Shown: piece by piece, positions 49,546-58,266 of the stretch
Layout: every line of letters begins with the position of its first letter
Position numbering within the stretch: position 1 is the first letter of the stretch
Source of the DNA: Nostoc linckia z4
Lineage (GTDB): Bacteria > Cyanobacteriota > Cyanobacteriia > Cyanobacteriales > Nostocaceae
Reading direction: 5' to 3'
Assembly: GCF_002608075.1 (NCBI RefSeq)
Contig: NZ_LAHA01000015.1
Location: 1 to 64,000 of the forward strand
DNA: 64,000 nt
Notes under the pieces: generated by a model
Told to the model about the DNA's origin: nothing
Databases searched by the model: none
The model's input: the letters and a program-made list of their open reading frames with translations, nothing else
Translations under genes and position numbers: made by a program

Positions 49546-50457
49546 CTAATTGCCAATTCTAAACGATTGCAAGCAATTATCGCATTGCAGTAGATTTTTG
49601 TTTTTACCACTTCTCGCTGCTTGATAAACTTCACTACTATCACAAAACACACAAATATGTTTTGATTTAGTTCGCTCAACATTAATTGAAAATTGGCTTA
49701 AACAATCTTTACACCTGTGTCCCGAACCATATCTAATAGTATTAATACTTTTGCAAATCTTACAATTTGGACTTAAAAAGATTTTTGGCTTAATTCTTTT
49801 ACCCCATCTGCCATTATTCCCAGTGGTTGCTGCATAACTGGGTATATTCAATTGAACTCTTTTGTTACTAATAACAGTTTTTGAAACCCCCGCTTGTTTC
49901 ACCAAAGCATAATCAGGCATTTTCCCTAGCTGTTCAATAATAGTTTCAGAAAGTTCAATTTTGTTCCATCCACCCATTGCAGGAACAACAAAATTTGTTT
50001 GCAAGCATCTAGGAATTTTTAACTTTTCTCTCTTGTACTCTACTGATTTGCGATCGCACCCTAGTAATTCGGCAATATATGTATCTGTTTGTTTACCTAA
50101 TAAATTAATAGTCTCAGGCGTCCATACAACTCTTTTATTAGTCCCGTGGCCACCAAATACAGCAGACCCTTTGTTAGTAAGAGTATTTGTTATTGAGTAG
50201 AACTGTTGCCAAGCTTCTTCCTTTGCGATCGCCTCCTCTCTAGTTGCGTTCGTCACCAATTCAACCTCCCTGATTTGGGGTCTGACTCCTACAGCAAGCA
50301 TCTGAGCTATGTATTTACCTTTTTCTGTTCTCTGCTTCTTCCCATCTCTAATGTGAGTATGCAACCTTCTATTAAGAGACATGGTTGTACGACCAACATA
50401 GAAAATACTTCCATCTCTAGGGTCAGCCAAGACATAAATATATGTGGTAGTATTCAT
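49546..50457 (-). CDS. GIY-YIG homing-endonuclease-like protein, 303 aa
   Basis: The N-terminal nuclease has the GIY-YIG pattern (TYIYVLADP, IFYVGRT) with NRRLHTH and EEAW as catalytic residues. The middle contains repeated HTH-like modules (TYIAELLGCDRKSVEYKREK, MPDYALVKQAGVSKT). The C-terminus has two zinc ribbons (CKIC...CKDC and CVFC...CDNC). This layout is that of mobile endonucleases. It sits immediately 5' of the terminase, a typical homing position. Confidence 0.85.
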   Translation of the reverse strand: MNTTTYIYVLADPRDGSIFYVGRTTMSLNRRLHTHIRDGKKQRTEKGKYIAQMLAVGVRPQIREVELVTNATREEAIAKEEAWQQFYSITNTLTNKGSAVFGGHGTNKRVVWTPETINLLGKQTDTYIAELLGCDRKSVEYKREKLKIPRCLQTNFVVPAMGGWNKIELSETIIEQLGKMPDYALVKQAGVSKTVISNKRVQLNIPSYAATTGNNGRWGKRIKPKIFLSPNCKICKSINTIRYGSGHRCKDCLSQFSINVERTKSKHICVFCDSSEVYQAARSGKNKNLLQCDNCLQSFRIGN

Positions 50458-50569
50458 TTGAGTAACATCTGACGCTATCGGTTACTCTGCAACGTGTTAA
50501 TAGCCTCTGTTCGTAGCAGAGGCTTGTTGCATTATAATCATTTTACCATTAAATAAATCCCTAATTAAT

Positions 50570-50980
50570 ATGAATTATTCTCTGTTCGATGTTCTAGACA
50601 TTATAAATTTTGAGTCAGGAAATATAAAATATCATCAAATCAAAAACCAACAATTCAAAAATGAAATATGGGAGTCTTCAAAGTTGATTAAATTATGGTG
50701 GTTTATGTGGAGACTCAGCCCTAAAGCTGATATGGTAGAGTTTATATTTTCAAAATTATTTGGGGAACATATTTCAATCGGTAATTTAACTATCTTTGGA
50801 TGCAATGCAATGATGTTCGCTTTTCAGTTGCGTACTAAAAAAGGTATTTGGTTATTTCAACCACCATGCTTTAACCTTTATCATCATAAATTTACCTGGG
50901 GAATATTATATTTATCCCCTAACGGAACATCGAGACATCCAATGGCAAAAATCTATTATGGTAGAAAGCGATCGCCATGA
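50570..50980 (+). CDS. Hypothetical protein, 136 aa
   Basis: A hydrophobic aromatic protein (LIKLWWFMWRLSP) with no signal peptide and no family. It overlaps the 41-aa gene by 4 bp. The genes from here to 53.7 kb are all small and mostly read plus. Confidence 0.6.
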   Translation: MNYSLFDVLDIINFESGNIKYHQIKNQQFKNEIWESSKLIKLWWFMWRLSPKADMVEFIFSKLFGEHISIGNLTIFGCNAMMFAFQLRTKKGIWLFQPPCFNLYHHKFTWGILYLSPNGTSRHPMAKIYYGRKRSP

Positions 50981-51102
50981 AGCTGCTAAAAATCAACCCC
51001 AATCAACGTTGGTATTTTGCAATATTTTGGCAACCAAACTTTAAAATTAGGGCAATCAGATTTATTGACTATTACTGTCACAATTATTTACAAATTGGAT
51101 GA
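50977..51102 (+). CDS. Very small protein, 41 aa
   Basis: ATGA overlap with the 136-aa gene supports it. MKLLKINPNQRWYFAIFWQP is basic and aromatic. No further evidence. Confidence 0.45.
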   Translation: MKLLKINPNQRWYFAIFWQPNFKIRAIRFIDYYCHNYLQIG

Positions 51103-51344
51103 TTAGAGTTTGGTTTTATGTAAAGATGTGGAAAAATCCATGACATTCCATCTTAACGCGATCGCATCTACAATTAATATTTATAGAAACCGCGATGTCT
51201 ACGCGCTCTTACACTAAATATGAATCAATCTATAGAGCTATTATCGAAATTTAATGAGATTCACTCAAATCAAGCGAATATAGTGTGAATGCCATCAAAG
51301 GTTTCATAATATTAAGAAAAGTCCAAAAGTTGAGGGAAGTAAAA

Positions 51345-51668
51345 ATGTCAATCAGGCAGCGCCGAAGAAACCGCCATAAACTAAAACTAATAAACAAACC
51401 AAAACTAGAACCAAATCCAATACTAATTAATTTTACTATTGATACTACTAAAGTAACATCCGCTATGTCTAGCGCCAGTAAGGCGATCGCTATTAGATTT
51501 GCTATTAATGCCTCTAAAGCAAAAGCCACTGAATATGAAGAACGAATGAAAAAGCTTGCTGATGGCATTGTTTTGAGAAAACATCATGCATTAGTTGATA
51601 CCAGTTATTTGCATCCTCGATTTAATCCCAACAATTGTAATTTCTTAGAGAAACATCCCGATACCTAA
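51345..51668 (+). CDS. Basic hypothetical protein, 107 aa
   Basis: GAGGGA upstream of the ATG fits. The N-terminus is strongly basic (MSIRQRRRNRHKLKLINKPK) and the rest is helical. Possibly binds nucleic acid. A longer frame from 51285 is less likely. Confidence 0.58.
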   Translation: MSIRQRRRNRHKLKLINKPKLEPNPILINFTIDTTKVTSAMSSASKAIAIRFAINASKAKATEYEERMKKLADGIVLRKHHALVDTSYLHPRFNPNNCNFLEKHPDT

Positions 51669-51688
51669 CGGATAGCTAGGATACAACT

Positions 51689-51961
51689 ATGAATATTGAC
51701 CAAATCAGAGATATGATGCTACTTTTACACCGTGAAGATTTTAAAGTCACGGATTGGGTAAAAGTAATTGATTCTGATTCTAAGAGATATTTATGTGTTG
51801 GTGAGGTGATTGAATGCTCTGATGGACATTTCAAAGTTGATTTTAAAGACGGTGAAAAAGAATGGTTCAAATATAATAAAATATCTAGAACCTACGAACC
51901 ACCAGAAGATAAGTATGAGGATGAAGGTACTGTTAATTGGTGGCCAGTCAAAAAAGAGTAG
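51689..51961 (+). CDS. SH3/Tudor-like small protein, 90 aa
   Basis: KVIDSDSKRYLCVGEVIECS, then HFKVDFKDGEKEWF, is a beta-barrel pattern often seen in small nucleic-acid- or protein-binding domains. Residues before it are helical. Family not named. Confidence 0.65.
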   Translation: MNIDQIRDMMLLLHREDFKVTDWVKVIDSDSKRYLCVGEVIECSDGHFKVDFKDGEKEWFKYNKISRTYEPPEDKYEDEGTVNWWPVKKE

Positions 51962-51980
51962 TAATTTTGAGGTTTAGTAA

Positions 51981-52151
51981 ATGGCGACTGAAGTGTTAAA
52001 TATACCAGAAGAATATTTAGAGCAAGTAATACTAGTTATCCGTAGGGGTATACAGAAAAGTGAAGAATGTGGAGGAGTGCAGCAGGAAGTAATTGAGCAA
52101 TTAAAAAAATGGTGTGATGAGGAGGAAGCTTATTTACAAGAAGAAGGCTAA
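51981..52151 (+). CDS. Small acidic protein, 56 aa
   Basis: MATEVLNIPEEYLEQVILVI then a helical acidic tail (KKWCDEEEAYLQEEG). Fits the gap between neighbours. Too short for standard cut-offs. Confidence 0.55.
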   Translation: MATEVLNIPEEYLEQVILVIRRGIQKSEECGGVQQEVIEQLKKWCDEEEAYLQEEG

Positions 52152-52154
52152 AAC

Positions 52155-52625
52155 ATGAATTTGAAAGTTTTTAAATTTGATTGCTACCCCAATGCAATTA
52201 ACTGGTTAAATGAAAATAGTGGCGTAGCAGTTCGCGGTGAAGATATGCCACCTAGCTCTTTTGGGGGTCGCGTTTCATTACATTTATTATTTTCAAATTT
52301 AATGAGCCAAGGAGATAAGTTAAAAATATTAGAATTCTTCCCCCAATCTCAAGACTGCAACCAAATACGGGAAAAACTTGGATATCCACCGCTTGAATAT
52401 CCTCACGCAAACTATTTAATTCATGGGTATACCCGTAATCAAATAGTTGAGATTTTAAAAAAGAACTTTGGTGCGATCGCGGTTAAATCTCCCTGCTGTA
52501 TGGAGACTGTAGATAATGAAGAAGTGTTTTCCAGGTTGAAAGAATTAGAAATAAGACTTGGCGGGCCGTTAAGTCAGCAAGACCCAACAAAAATTGGCGG
52601 CCTATATAGGAAATTGTACCAATGA
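52155..52625 (+). CDS. Hypothetical protein, 156 aa
   Basis: MNLKVFKFDCYPNAINWLNE, then HGYTRNQIVEILKKNFGAIA. Mixed fold, family unknown. It overlaps the next gene by 4 bp. Confidence 0.64.
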   Translation: MNLKVFKFDCYPNAINWLNENSGVAVRGEDMPPSSFGGRVSLHLLFSNLMSQGDKLKILEFFPQSQDCNQIREKLGYPPLEYPHANYLIHGYTRNQIVEILKKNFGAIAVKSPCCMETVDNEEVFSRLKELEIRLGGPLSQQDPTKIGGLYRKLYQ

Positions 52626-52840
52626 GCCTAAAACCAATTCTACACACTCAAACTGGCGAAATTGTTGTTATTGAAGTCTCCCCTTTGTTTGAAATTAATC
52701 GTCAAGTTACAATTCTAGGAACTAAAAAATCGCTTGATATGGGTCTAGAATTAACTGATGAAGAATTGGTTACAAGTCTTTCTGCTTGTAGTGATGTTGG
52801 TAAAATACTTGAAAGCAAAGGGATTAAAGTTATTTATTGA
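52622..52840 (+). CDS. Hypothetical protein, 72 aa
   Basis: Small beta/alpha protein (HTQTGEIVVIEVSPLFEINR). Overlaps both the gene before (ATGA) and lies 3 bp before the next. Confidence 0.6.
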   Translation: MSLKPILHTQTGEIVVIEVSPLFEINRQVTILGTKKSLDMGLELTDEELVTSLSACSDVGKILESKGIKVIY

Positions 52841-52843
52841 AAT

Positions 52844-53320
52844 ATGCTAAAATTTACGGCTAGTTTGCAAAATGGTGGTACGCTTTATGGGTTTGGATTA
52901 GCAGAATCTAACCTTAATAGGTTAGAGTTCAATGACGAACCAATATTTTTTGATTTTGACTATGCCGGACATCCTGAATTGTTCGGATTAATTTTATATT
53001 TTGGTCAATTTGCAACACCTGAAGAAATTTCTGCCAATCCTGATGCAGTAGACAATCGCTGTATGCCTTTTATAGACGAAAAATATGGGGTTACAGGAGA
53101 AACATTAAGGGTATTTCCAATTGCTAAAAGCATTATGGAGACAATGAGAAATACCCATCTGTACAGTTTTGAAACGAAATGTGAAATTAGTAATCCTAAC
53201 GATATACAACTATTCTTCTCTGGGCGAACCGAGCAAGAACTCGCAGATTATTTCAGAAAAACTGGGCTTGTTACCCAAGAAACAAGGCAATACAAAGGAT
53301 TTGAAAAACGAGATAATTGA
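52844..53320 (+). CDS. Hypothetical protein, 158 aa
   Basis: FDFDYAGHPELFGLILYFGQ lies in the N-terminal half; the C-terminus has FSGRTEQELADYFRKTGLVT. Unknown. Confidence 0.62.
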   Translation: MLKFTASLQNGGTLYGFGLAESNLNRLEFNDEPIFFDFDYAGHPELFGLILYFGQFATPEEISANPDAVDNRCMPFIDEKYGVTGETLRVFPIAKSIMETMRNTHLYSFETKCEISNPNDIQLFFSGRTEQELADYFRKTGLVTQETRQYKGFEKRDN

Positions 53321-53335
53321 TGTGGTATCAAAATT

Positions 53336-53683
53336 ATGGAAAAGCCTGTAGTTAATTTAGTTCAAGAGTCTGTATACAACATTGATGTAGACTACAAAGT
53401 TATCAACAATGCTTACAAAGCTATTAAGGACTTTTACGAAAAGTACCGAACAAATCCCGATTATTTAATAGTTGGATCTTTAGTATTCGTTTCTATCGCT
53501 CATTATTTTATGAAAAATTATTATATGGCATTCGATGATATAACCTCTTTTGAAAACGTTCCGATGATTTTAGATCCTACTGCCAAAGTAGATAGTGCGA
53601 TCGCAGTATTCGCATCTCCCAGCAAAGTATTAAAGTGCCAAGTAACTCCAGATGAAATAATAAAACCCGTAGACCAAAGCTAA
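53336..53683 (+). CDS. Hypothetical protein, 115 aa
   Basis: Begins MEKPVVNLVQESVYNIDVDY and holds IVGSLVFVSIAHYFMKNYYM, perhaps a peripheral helix. Meets the minus-strand 61-aa gene tail to tail with 4-bp overlap. Confidence 0.6.
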   Translation: MEKPVVNLVQESVYNIDVDYKVINNAYKAIKDFYEKYRTNPDYLIVGSLVFVSIAHYFMKNYYMAFDDITSFENVPMILDPTAKVDSAIAVFASPSKVLKCQVTPDEIIKPVDQS

Positions 53684-53865
53684 ATTTCTTCAATTTGAAT
53701 AGTAACTTTGTATTTCGGGCTACTAGAAGATTCATCACTACCAACAACAAAAAACATAGAGCCATTTTCATTACGCTCCAGATTTGAAAGAACAACTAAA
53801 TCATTGCCTTGTTCATCTTTTAAAATTAAATCTGCTATTTGGTTTCTGTACTTTTTGTTGTTCAT
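53680..53865 (-). CDS. Small hypothetical protein, 61 aa
   Basis: MNNKKYRNQIADLILKDEQG, then a beta-like segment (NGSMFFVVGSDESSSSPKYK). Convergent with the 115-aa gene. Unrecognised. Confidence 0.55.
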   Translation of the reverse strand: MNNKKYRNQIADLILKDEQGNDLVVLSNLERNENGSMFFVVGSDESSSSPKYKVTIQIEEI

Positions 53866-53951
53866 AAACTTGTAACAACGTGCAATATTTAAAGTATACT
53901 AGTTAAGTTGTTAACTGCGGCAAGACATATCTCATTGAGGAAATTTGCAGC

Positions 53952-53986
53952 AAAGCGATTGCGTGTCAGGTGCGATCGCTTTTTTA
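53952..53986 (+). terminator. HIP1-like hairpin terminator, plus strand
   Basis: AGCGATTGC pairs (with one G-T) with GCGATCGCT across 9 nt and is followed by TTTTTT. It may end transcripts of the 53.3-kb gene running into this spacer. Confidence 0.6.
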
Positions 53987-54045
53987 TGACAAAATAGTAA
54001 TGTACAGCTTTTACTGTTGATTAATAAGCGACTGAAATGGGATAG

Positions 54046-54069
54046 AAGCAGCGTCAATTGACGCTGCTT
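54046..54069. terminator. Perfect 24-bp palindrome next to the 122-aa gene end
   Basis: AAGCAGCGTCAA/TTGACGCTGCTT is a perfect palindrome followed on the plus strand by TTT. It lies just past the stop of the minus-strand gene. Bidirectional role possible. Confidence 0.6.
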
Positions 54070-54070
54070 T

Positions 54071-54439
54071 TTAATCAACTGAAGTTTCAAATAGAGCTTT
54101 CCAGAAATAAAAATCGGGACAATTGCACCAAACGGTAATAAATCCATCAAACAATTTTATTTCTGTCGGTCTAAAACCTTGAGGCAACATTTGAATTAGA
54201 ACTGGAATATTTAAATCGCATTCCCAATGCTCAATTTCTTTTTTAACTTGAGCGATCGCATCTGGGTGAAACCCCTTATTGTTATTACAGCATTGAGTAA
54301 TCAAACAATCGTTGCCATCGCTTTTAGCTTTGTCAATTGATAAAGCTATATAATCCCACGCTGCTTGAACTTGGGCGTTAATATTAGGAATGCCGTAGTT
54401 TTCTTTTAATATTTGTTTTCTACGTTTAGATTCTCCCAT
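54071..54439 (-). CDS. Hypothetical protein, 122 aa
   Basis: Starts MGESKRRKQILKENYGIPNI, a basic start seen in several small unannotated bacterial proteins. Then a compact alpha/beta core (IPVLIQMLPQGFRPTEIKLF). Not recognised further. It overlaps the upstream gene by one base. Confidence 0.64.
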   Translation of the reverse strand: MGESKRRKQILKENYGIPNINAQVQAAWDYIALSIDKAKSDGNDCLITQCCNNNKGFHPDAIAQVKKEIEHWECDLNIPVLIQMLPQGFRPTEIKLFDGFITVWCNCPDFYFWKALFETSVD

Positions 54440-54633
54440 TATTCTTGCTCGATAATAATGTGTCCTAGCTCAATTTCTTTTTTGAGAGCCTCAAAAAGAA
54501 ATTGAGTTCGCCCAGTTTCACTGGCCATATCATATCCTTCCATCCAAAAATTTGATTTGGCGTTATCTCTGGGTTGAAAAAGAATATTGCTAATCCATCC
54601 ATCATAAAAATCATTGTATCCTTTAACTTTCAT
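54439..54633 (-). CDS. Small hypothetical protein, 64 aa
   Basis: MKVKGYNDFYDGWISNILFQ; unknown. It overlaps the remnant upstream and starts the short run of 122-aa and 64-aa genes. Confidence 0.58.
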   Translation of the reverse strand: MKVKGYNDFYDGWISNILFQPRDNAKSNFWMEGYDMASETGRTQFLFEALKKEIELGHIIIEQE

Positions 54634-55121
54634 AGTTTTGGAAACTTCCTAATTTGCAAATCTTCAAGAAATTCTGACACATCGCCGCCTTTTCTATCGC
54701 ATAATTTAACTTTGTATTAGTAACTGCTACACCATCGATGTAAGGCAAGGAATTAACAACATTTTCACCCAATTGTTTCACAAATACTGGAACACTTGCA
54801 TCTTGGCACTGCTTGACAAGCGATCGCACCCAGTCAATATGGTTTGAATGCAATCGACCAAGTTTACTACCGCGTTGGCGTAGCCCGCCGGAGGCATCGC
54901 ACATCCAAACGGCAATGATTCAAAAGTTGATTGCTCTTTAGGAAAGTACTTGTTTTTCATATAAGTCCAGGCATTTTTTTGCTCGGAAGTCTTTTTCTTA
55001 GCAGCACAAACAATAAGCGACCGCGATAATTTGTACCCCAAGAACGTGTTTCATATCGCTTCACTTCCATACCAATTAAAGTTGCCCAAGGTTGCCATAA
55101 TGATAGTGCTTTAATTTCCAT
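54623..55121 (-). pseudogene. Chimeric ASCH / Gp37-Gp68-like remnant
   Basis: From 55121 the frame reads MEIKALSLWQPWATLIGMEV then RYETRSW, a clear ASCH domain start. A frameshift follows, continuing as LIVCAAKKKTSEQK. A GCCCGCCGGAGGCATCGC-type repeat is inserted (about 54866-54900), after which VVNLVDCIQT continues the ASCH fold. The last part switches to the pattern HIDWVRSLVKQCQDASVPVF, then VKQLG, typical of the C-terminus of phage Gp37/Gp68 (DUF5131) proteins. It is therefore a decayed joint of two genes. Confidence 0.72.
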
Positions 55122-55132
55122 TTTTATCCTCA

Positions 55133-55339
55133 CTAGTGATTAACAATTCCTTCAATAACTCCAGACAACATAGCTTGATGTTTAATCAAATTAAACGCAA
55201 TGCCAGATATTCCATTACTGGGTTCAAAAATAGGGTCTTCTTCTAGGCTTTGAATCTCTAGCTGAATAGCTGCTTGCATTTCCAGAAGTGCCCTTTTATA
55301 TTGTCTTTTCCTGCTAGCTACAGGGTCGTAATCGCTCAT
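55133..55339 (-). CDS. Small helical hypothetical protein, 68 aa
   Basis: AAAGGAG upstream; MSDYDPVASRKRQYKRALLE is helical and basic at its N-terminus. No known family. Confidence 0.62.
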   Translation of the reverse strand: MSDYDPVASRKRQYKRALLEMQAAIQLEIQSLEEDPIFEPSNGISGIAFNLIKHQAMLSGVIEGIVNH

Positions 55340-55357
55340 TTGATTCTCCTTTGTGGA

Positions 55358-56011
55358 CTAAACTCCACTGATTTCATGTGACCAAGCAATTTCTTGTACA
55401 ATATCTTCTGCCTGTTTTTCACTAATAGCAGAATCAGGAGTTTTATAAAACCCAATGATTTGCCCTTTGGGACGCACAATAATGCGCTGTGTGGTCAGTT
55501 GCTTATCCCAAACAAAGCATGAAATAGTGATGTTATCAGTTGCCCACCGAATACCCCTCTTATCCTTGCGAAAGCAGTACCGTGGATATACAAGAACTAA
55601 GTTCGGTGGGTTTTTCTCTAAGAATTCTGCCCGGTCGTCGCAGGGTTCCAAAAAACTAGTCAACAAAAATGCTGCAACGCCTACTTTTGCTCTCGAATGA
55701 GCATTTTTGATAATAGGTGCTGCAAATTCGGCATACGGTGGATTGGTGACAATCCAATCGGCGTCGGGAAACTCATCCCACGACTTAGATAGCGTTACAT
55801 CAAGATGGTAATCAGCTTGTTTTTTGGGGTCAATATCATTCGTCCAGATACCTCTGGTGTGGGGCCACACATTTAGTAGTGATGCGATCGCACCCCCACC
55901 TACACATGGTTCTCCCACTACTCCTTTAATTTTCACGTACCGAAGTAGTTCAGTAGTGAACCAAGATGGTGACTCGTAAAAGTTTAATGGATGTCTCTCA
56001 AGTATTTTCAT
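55358..56011 (-). CDS. N6-adenine DNA methyltransferase-like protein, 217 aa
   Basis: Compact phage-type methyltransferase. SAM motif is GEPCVGGGAIAS (near residue 35) and catalytic motif is VTNPPYAEF (near 88). The size and order fit small phage DNA adenine methylases. It overlaps the J-domain gene by 14 bp. Target sequence not known. Confidence 0.82.
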   Translation of the reverse strand: MKILERHPLNFYESPSWFTTELLRYVKIKGVVGEPCVGGGAIASLLNVWPHTRGIWTNDIDPKKQADYHLDVTLSKSWDEFPDADWIVTNPPYAEFAAPIIKNAHSRAKVGVAAFLLTSFLEPCDDRAEFLEKNPPNLVLVYPRYCFRKDKRGIRWATDNITISCFVWDKQLTTQRIIVRPKGQIIGFYKTPDSAISEKQAEDIVQEIAWSHEISGV

Positions 56012-56564
56012 TCAATGATTCCTTGGATGGTGGTAAATAAAACGTGTATGGAGTTTCATAACCAAACTCCAAACGATAATATTTGATTGCCCATTGCTCC
56101 CGTAAGCGTTGATTGGGAGCAATTTCTAGCAGTAGTTCTCGATACAAATTCTTGACTTCCGTTGTTGCGTCTTGAAACAATACGTTTTGAAACCATTCAA
56201 CTCTAGGACGCATGTAGGCACGGGCAAAGCGCTCTATACATGTAGAAAACCACATTCCATTTTTTTCTGATTTAGCAATTCCAAAAGTCTGCTTCCAAGA
56301 CTGAGCAAATTCTTTTTCAAGGTTTTTAATTCGTTTATTCCAATATTTCTCCCAGTATTCGTCATTGATATCTTTAGAATCATTAGCACAAGTTTTTAGC
56401 AAATCATAAGCTGAGTCAATTGCTATAAAATCTTCAGATTTACCTCCGCAATCTGGATGTGTAAGCAAACATAGTTTTCGATAAGCAGTTTTTAGTTCTC
56501 CCATAGAAAAAGGAGACTTCAATTCTAAAATTTTAATAGCCTGATTGATTGTCATTTTTGTCAT
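55998..56564 (-). CDS. J-domain protein, 188 aa
   Basis: ATG preceded by AAGGAG. The N-terminus (KSPFSMGELKTAYRKLCLLT then HPDCGG) is a J domain with the HPD tripeptide required for DnaK stimulation. The C-terminal ~120 residues are unlike DnaJ and lack the Cys-rich and substrate domains. Probably a specialised co-chaperone of the element. It overlaps both neighbours. Confidence 0.82.
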   Translation of the reverse strand: MTKMTINQAIKILELKSPFSMGELKTAYRKLCLLTHPDCGGKSEDFIAIDSAYDLLKTCANDSKDINDEYWEKYWNKRIKNLEKEFAQSWKQTFGIAKSEKNGMWFSTCIERFARAYMRPRVEWFQNVLFQDATTEVKNLYRELLLEIAPNQRLREQWAIKYYRLEFGYETPYTFYLPPSKESLNENT

Positions 56565-56767
56565 TGGACGCTCCTTTTCGTTACCCATTTATCCCAATAC
56601 TCGCGTTCAGTTGCAGGGTGCAAATCAAAATATCTTTGGCATATAGCCCAGCTAACTTCCAATCCTGGGGAAACAATTCCTTCTAAGGTATAAAGTTCAG
56701 AGTAGCGGCTGCTAGTGAACTTCTTGCAGCGATCGCACCTTTCTCTATACTGTTTACTACCGCTCAT
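56561..56767 (-). CDS. Small cysteine-containing protein, 68 aa
   Basis: Start chosen at the ATG that overlaps the upstream stop (MSGSKQYRERCDRCKKFTSS). The C-x2-C pair and a later lone Cys leave a zinc site incomplete. Unknown role. Confidence 0.6.
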   Translation of the reverse strand: MSGSKQYRERCDRCKKFTSSRYSELYTLEGIVSPGLEVSWAICQRYFDLHPATEREYWDKWVTKRSVQ

Positions 56768-57309
56768 TTTTTGCCATTCCCGTAATGCTTGTTCCAAATA
56801 TCATCAACTGGGAACATAGATTTTTTTGAGTTATCAGATTTAACAGATTCAATTATTGATAAGCGGCTTTCTAAATCTTCATATTTTTGAAGTAGTTGAG
56901 CATTTTGTTCTATCAGACTCTCTATTTTACTTCCTACTTCTTGAAGCTTGTTTTCTAATTGCTCTAGTTCTGCAATTTTTGATTGGCAATCATCAGTAGA
57001 ATTTGGTAGATTCAGGTATTGAGTAATTGCAGCAATCATTACCTGGGTACGCGTCCGACTAGTCAACTTGGCATTATTATCAACTGCTTCCCAAAGTTCT
57101 TGAGGTACGCGTCCTGACAAAAAAAGTTTCTCTGAAGCTATCATAATTGTACCTAATTCTTCCAATAAATCTGCTCTAGTTAATCCCTCATTTTGTGCTA
57201 ATTCACCTAATATTTCCCAAATAGAATCTGTTACGCGGATACTTCTGACTATGCGTAATTCGTTTGATTTAGGTGCAAATTTCCCATTTTCATTACGTCC
57301 CTGCATCAT
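56764..57309 (-). CDS. Ribbon-helix-helix-like and coiled-coil protein, 181 aa
   Basis: Residues ~15-90 (RIVRSIRVTDSIWEILGELA, then EGLTRADLLEEL) resemble a DNA-binding RHH or helical regulator. Residues ~100-150 are coiled coil. It overlaps the EVE/ASCH-like gene by 17 bp. Function unknown but probably regulatory. Confidence 0.64.
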   Translation of the reverse strand: MMQGRNENGKFAPKSNELRIVRSIRVTDSIWEILGELAQNEGLTRADLLEELGTIMIASEKLFLSGRVPQELWEAVDNNAKLTSRTRTQVMIAAITQYLNLPNSTDDCQSKIAELEQLENKLQEVGSKIESLIEQNAQLLQKYEDLESRLSIIESVKSDNSKKSMFPVDDIWNKHYGNGKK

Positions 57310-57985
57310 CACATTTCTTAAACTCCACAACCCAAATCCAAGGATCTATAGCCCAACTATTTGCCCCATTAACCGATTCCCAAAGACTCTGAAAAGATGT
57401 TCTTGGACGTGTATAAACAAAAGCCCCTGAATGATAGTCTTTATATAATTCTCTTGCTGGTTGGTTATAGCTTGCATCCCTGAAAACTTTTTCAACTCCT
57501 TCTCTAGTCGCACTTATTTGGTTAATATCCCACAGCTTTTCTACCCGGATATTCAGTATTTCAAGCCAAATACGAGCAGCTTGTTTGGGCATATGGATAG
57601 AAGGTTTCCACGCACCATTTACTGCTACAAGTTTCTCAAGTTCTGGTACAGAGGGGGAACATTTATAGGACATGTCCGCTTTATAAGCGAAACACACAGC
57701 ATCATCAGATGGCGCTTGTCTCCAAGTTTCACGCACCCAAAGCAAATCCCCTGGTTGTCCGTAAGGACAAGGAATATCAACCAATTCTCCTGTTGTTAAA
57801 TTCTTGAATTTAGCGACTGTCACCAAGTCCTTTTTTGGTTTTTCTAAAATCAATGCTTCAAGGAAGAAGTTATCAGGCGCTTTATTGATGTAATCAAGCG
57901 ATCGCAATCTGCGAGTTTCCGATTTGGAACCTTGTAAAATTGCACAGACCATATCACCATTAAATAGTAAAGGACGCTCTTTCAT
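57293..57985 (-). CDS. EVE/ASCH-like phage protein, 230 aa
   Basis: Landmarks YGQPGDLLWVRETW, WKPSIHMPKQAARIWLEIL and SWAIDPWIWVVEF are those of a widespread uncharacterised phage family with an ASCH-like fold. It may bind modified nucleotides or RNA (inference from fold). Length is normal. It overlaps the 94-aa gene by 4 bp. Confidence 0.75.
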   Translation of the reverse strand: MKERPLLFNGDMVCAILQGSKSETRRLRSLDYINKAPDNFFLEALILEKPKKDLVTVAKFKNLTTGELVDIPCPYGQPGDLLWVRETWRQAPSDDAVCFAYKADMSYKCSPSVPELEKLVAVNGAWKPSIHMPKQAARIWLEILNIRVEKLWDINQISATREGVEKVFRDASYNQPARELYKDYHSGAFVYTRPRTSFQSLWESVNGANSWAIDPWIWVVEFKKCDDAGT

Positions 57986-58266
57986 AAAATAGTAATAGTT
58001 GCAACTAAAGTTTTTTCTCCATCACTTAGTTCACCTATTTCTTCCCAAGCTTGTTTGGTAAAAAATAAGTGTCTTTTTGCAAAGCCTAGTTCAGTTAGAT
58101 CTTGGATTTCCCAAATACCAGGAATACCTTGGTAAAACCTGACTAAATTCGTCCCAGATAAATAAATATCGTCCGATAACTGGTACAAATCCTGTAAAGT
58201 TTTAATTTCAGCAATATGCCCTAAAACAACTTCACTCGATTCAAATCCGTAAAATCTTCTTTTCAT
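57982..58266 (-). CDS. Hypothetical protein, 94 aa
   Basis: MKRRFYGFESSEVVLGHIAE then SGTNLVRFYQGIPG. No family named. The start overlaps the end of the truncated gene upstream as ATGA, which shows the two were translated together. Confidence 0.62.
   Translation of the reverse strand: MKRRFYGFESSEVVLGHIAEIKTLQDLYQLSDDIYLSGTNLVRFYQGIPGIWEIQDLTELGFAKRHLFFTKQAWEEIGELSDGEKTLVATITIL

Noticed and set aside
53169..53351. Plus-strand frame of 60 codons
   Set aside because: Nested in the 158-aa gene in another frame; no ribosome-binding site.
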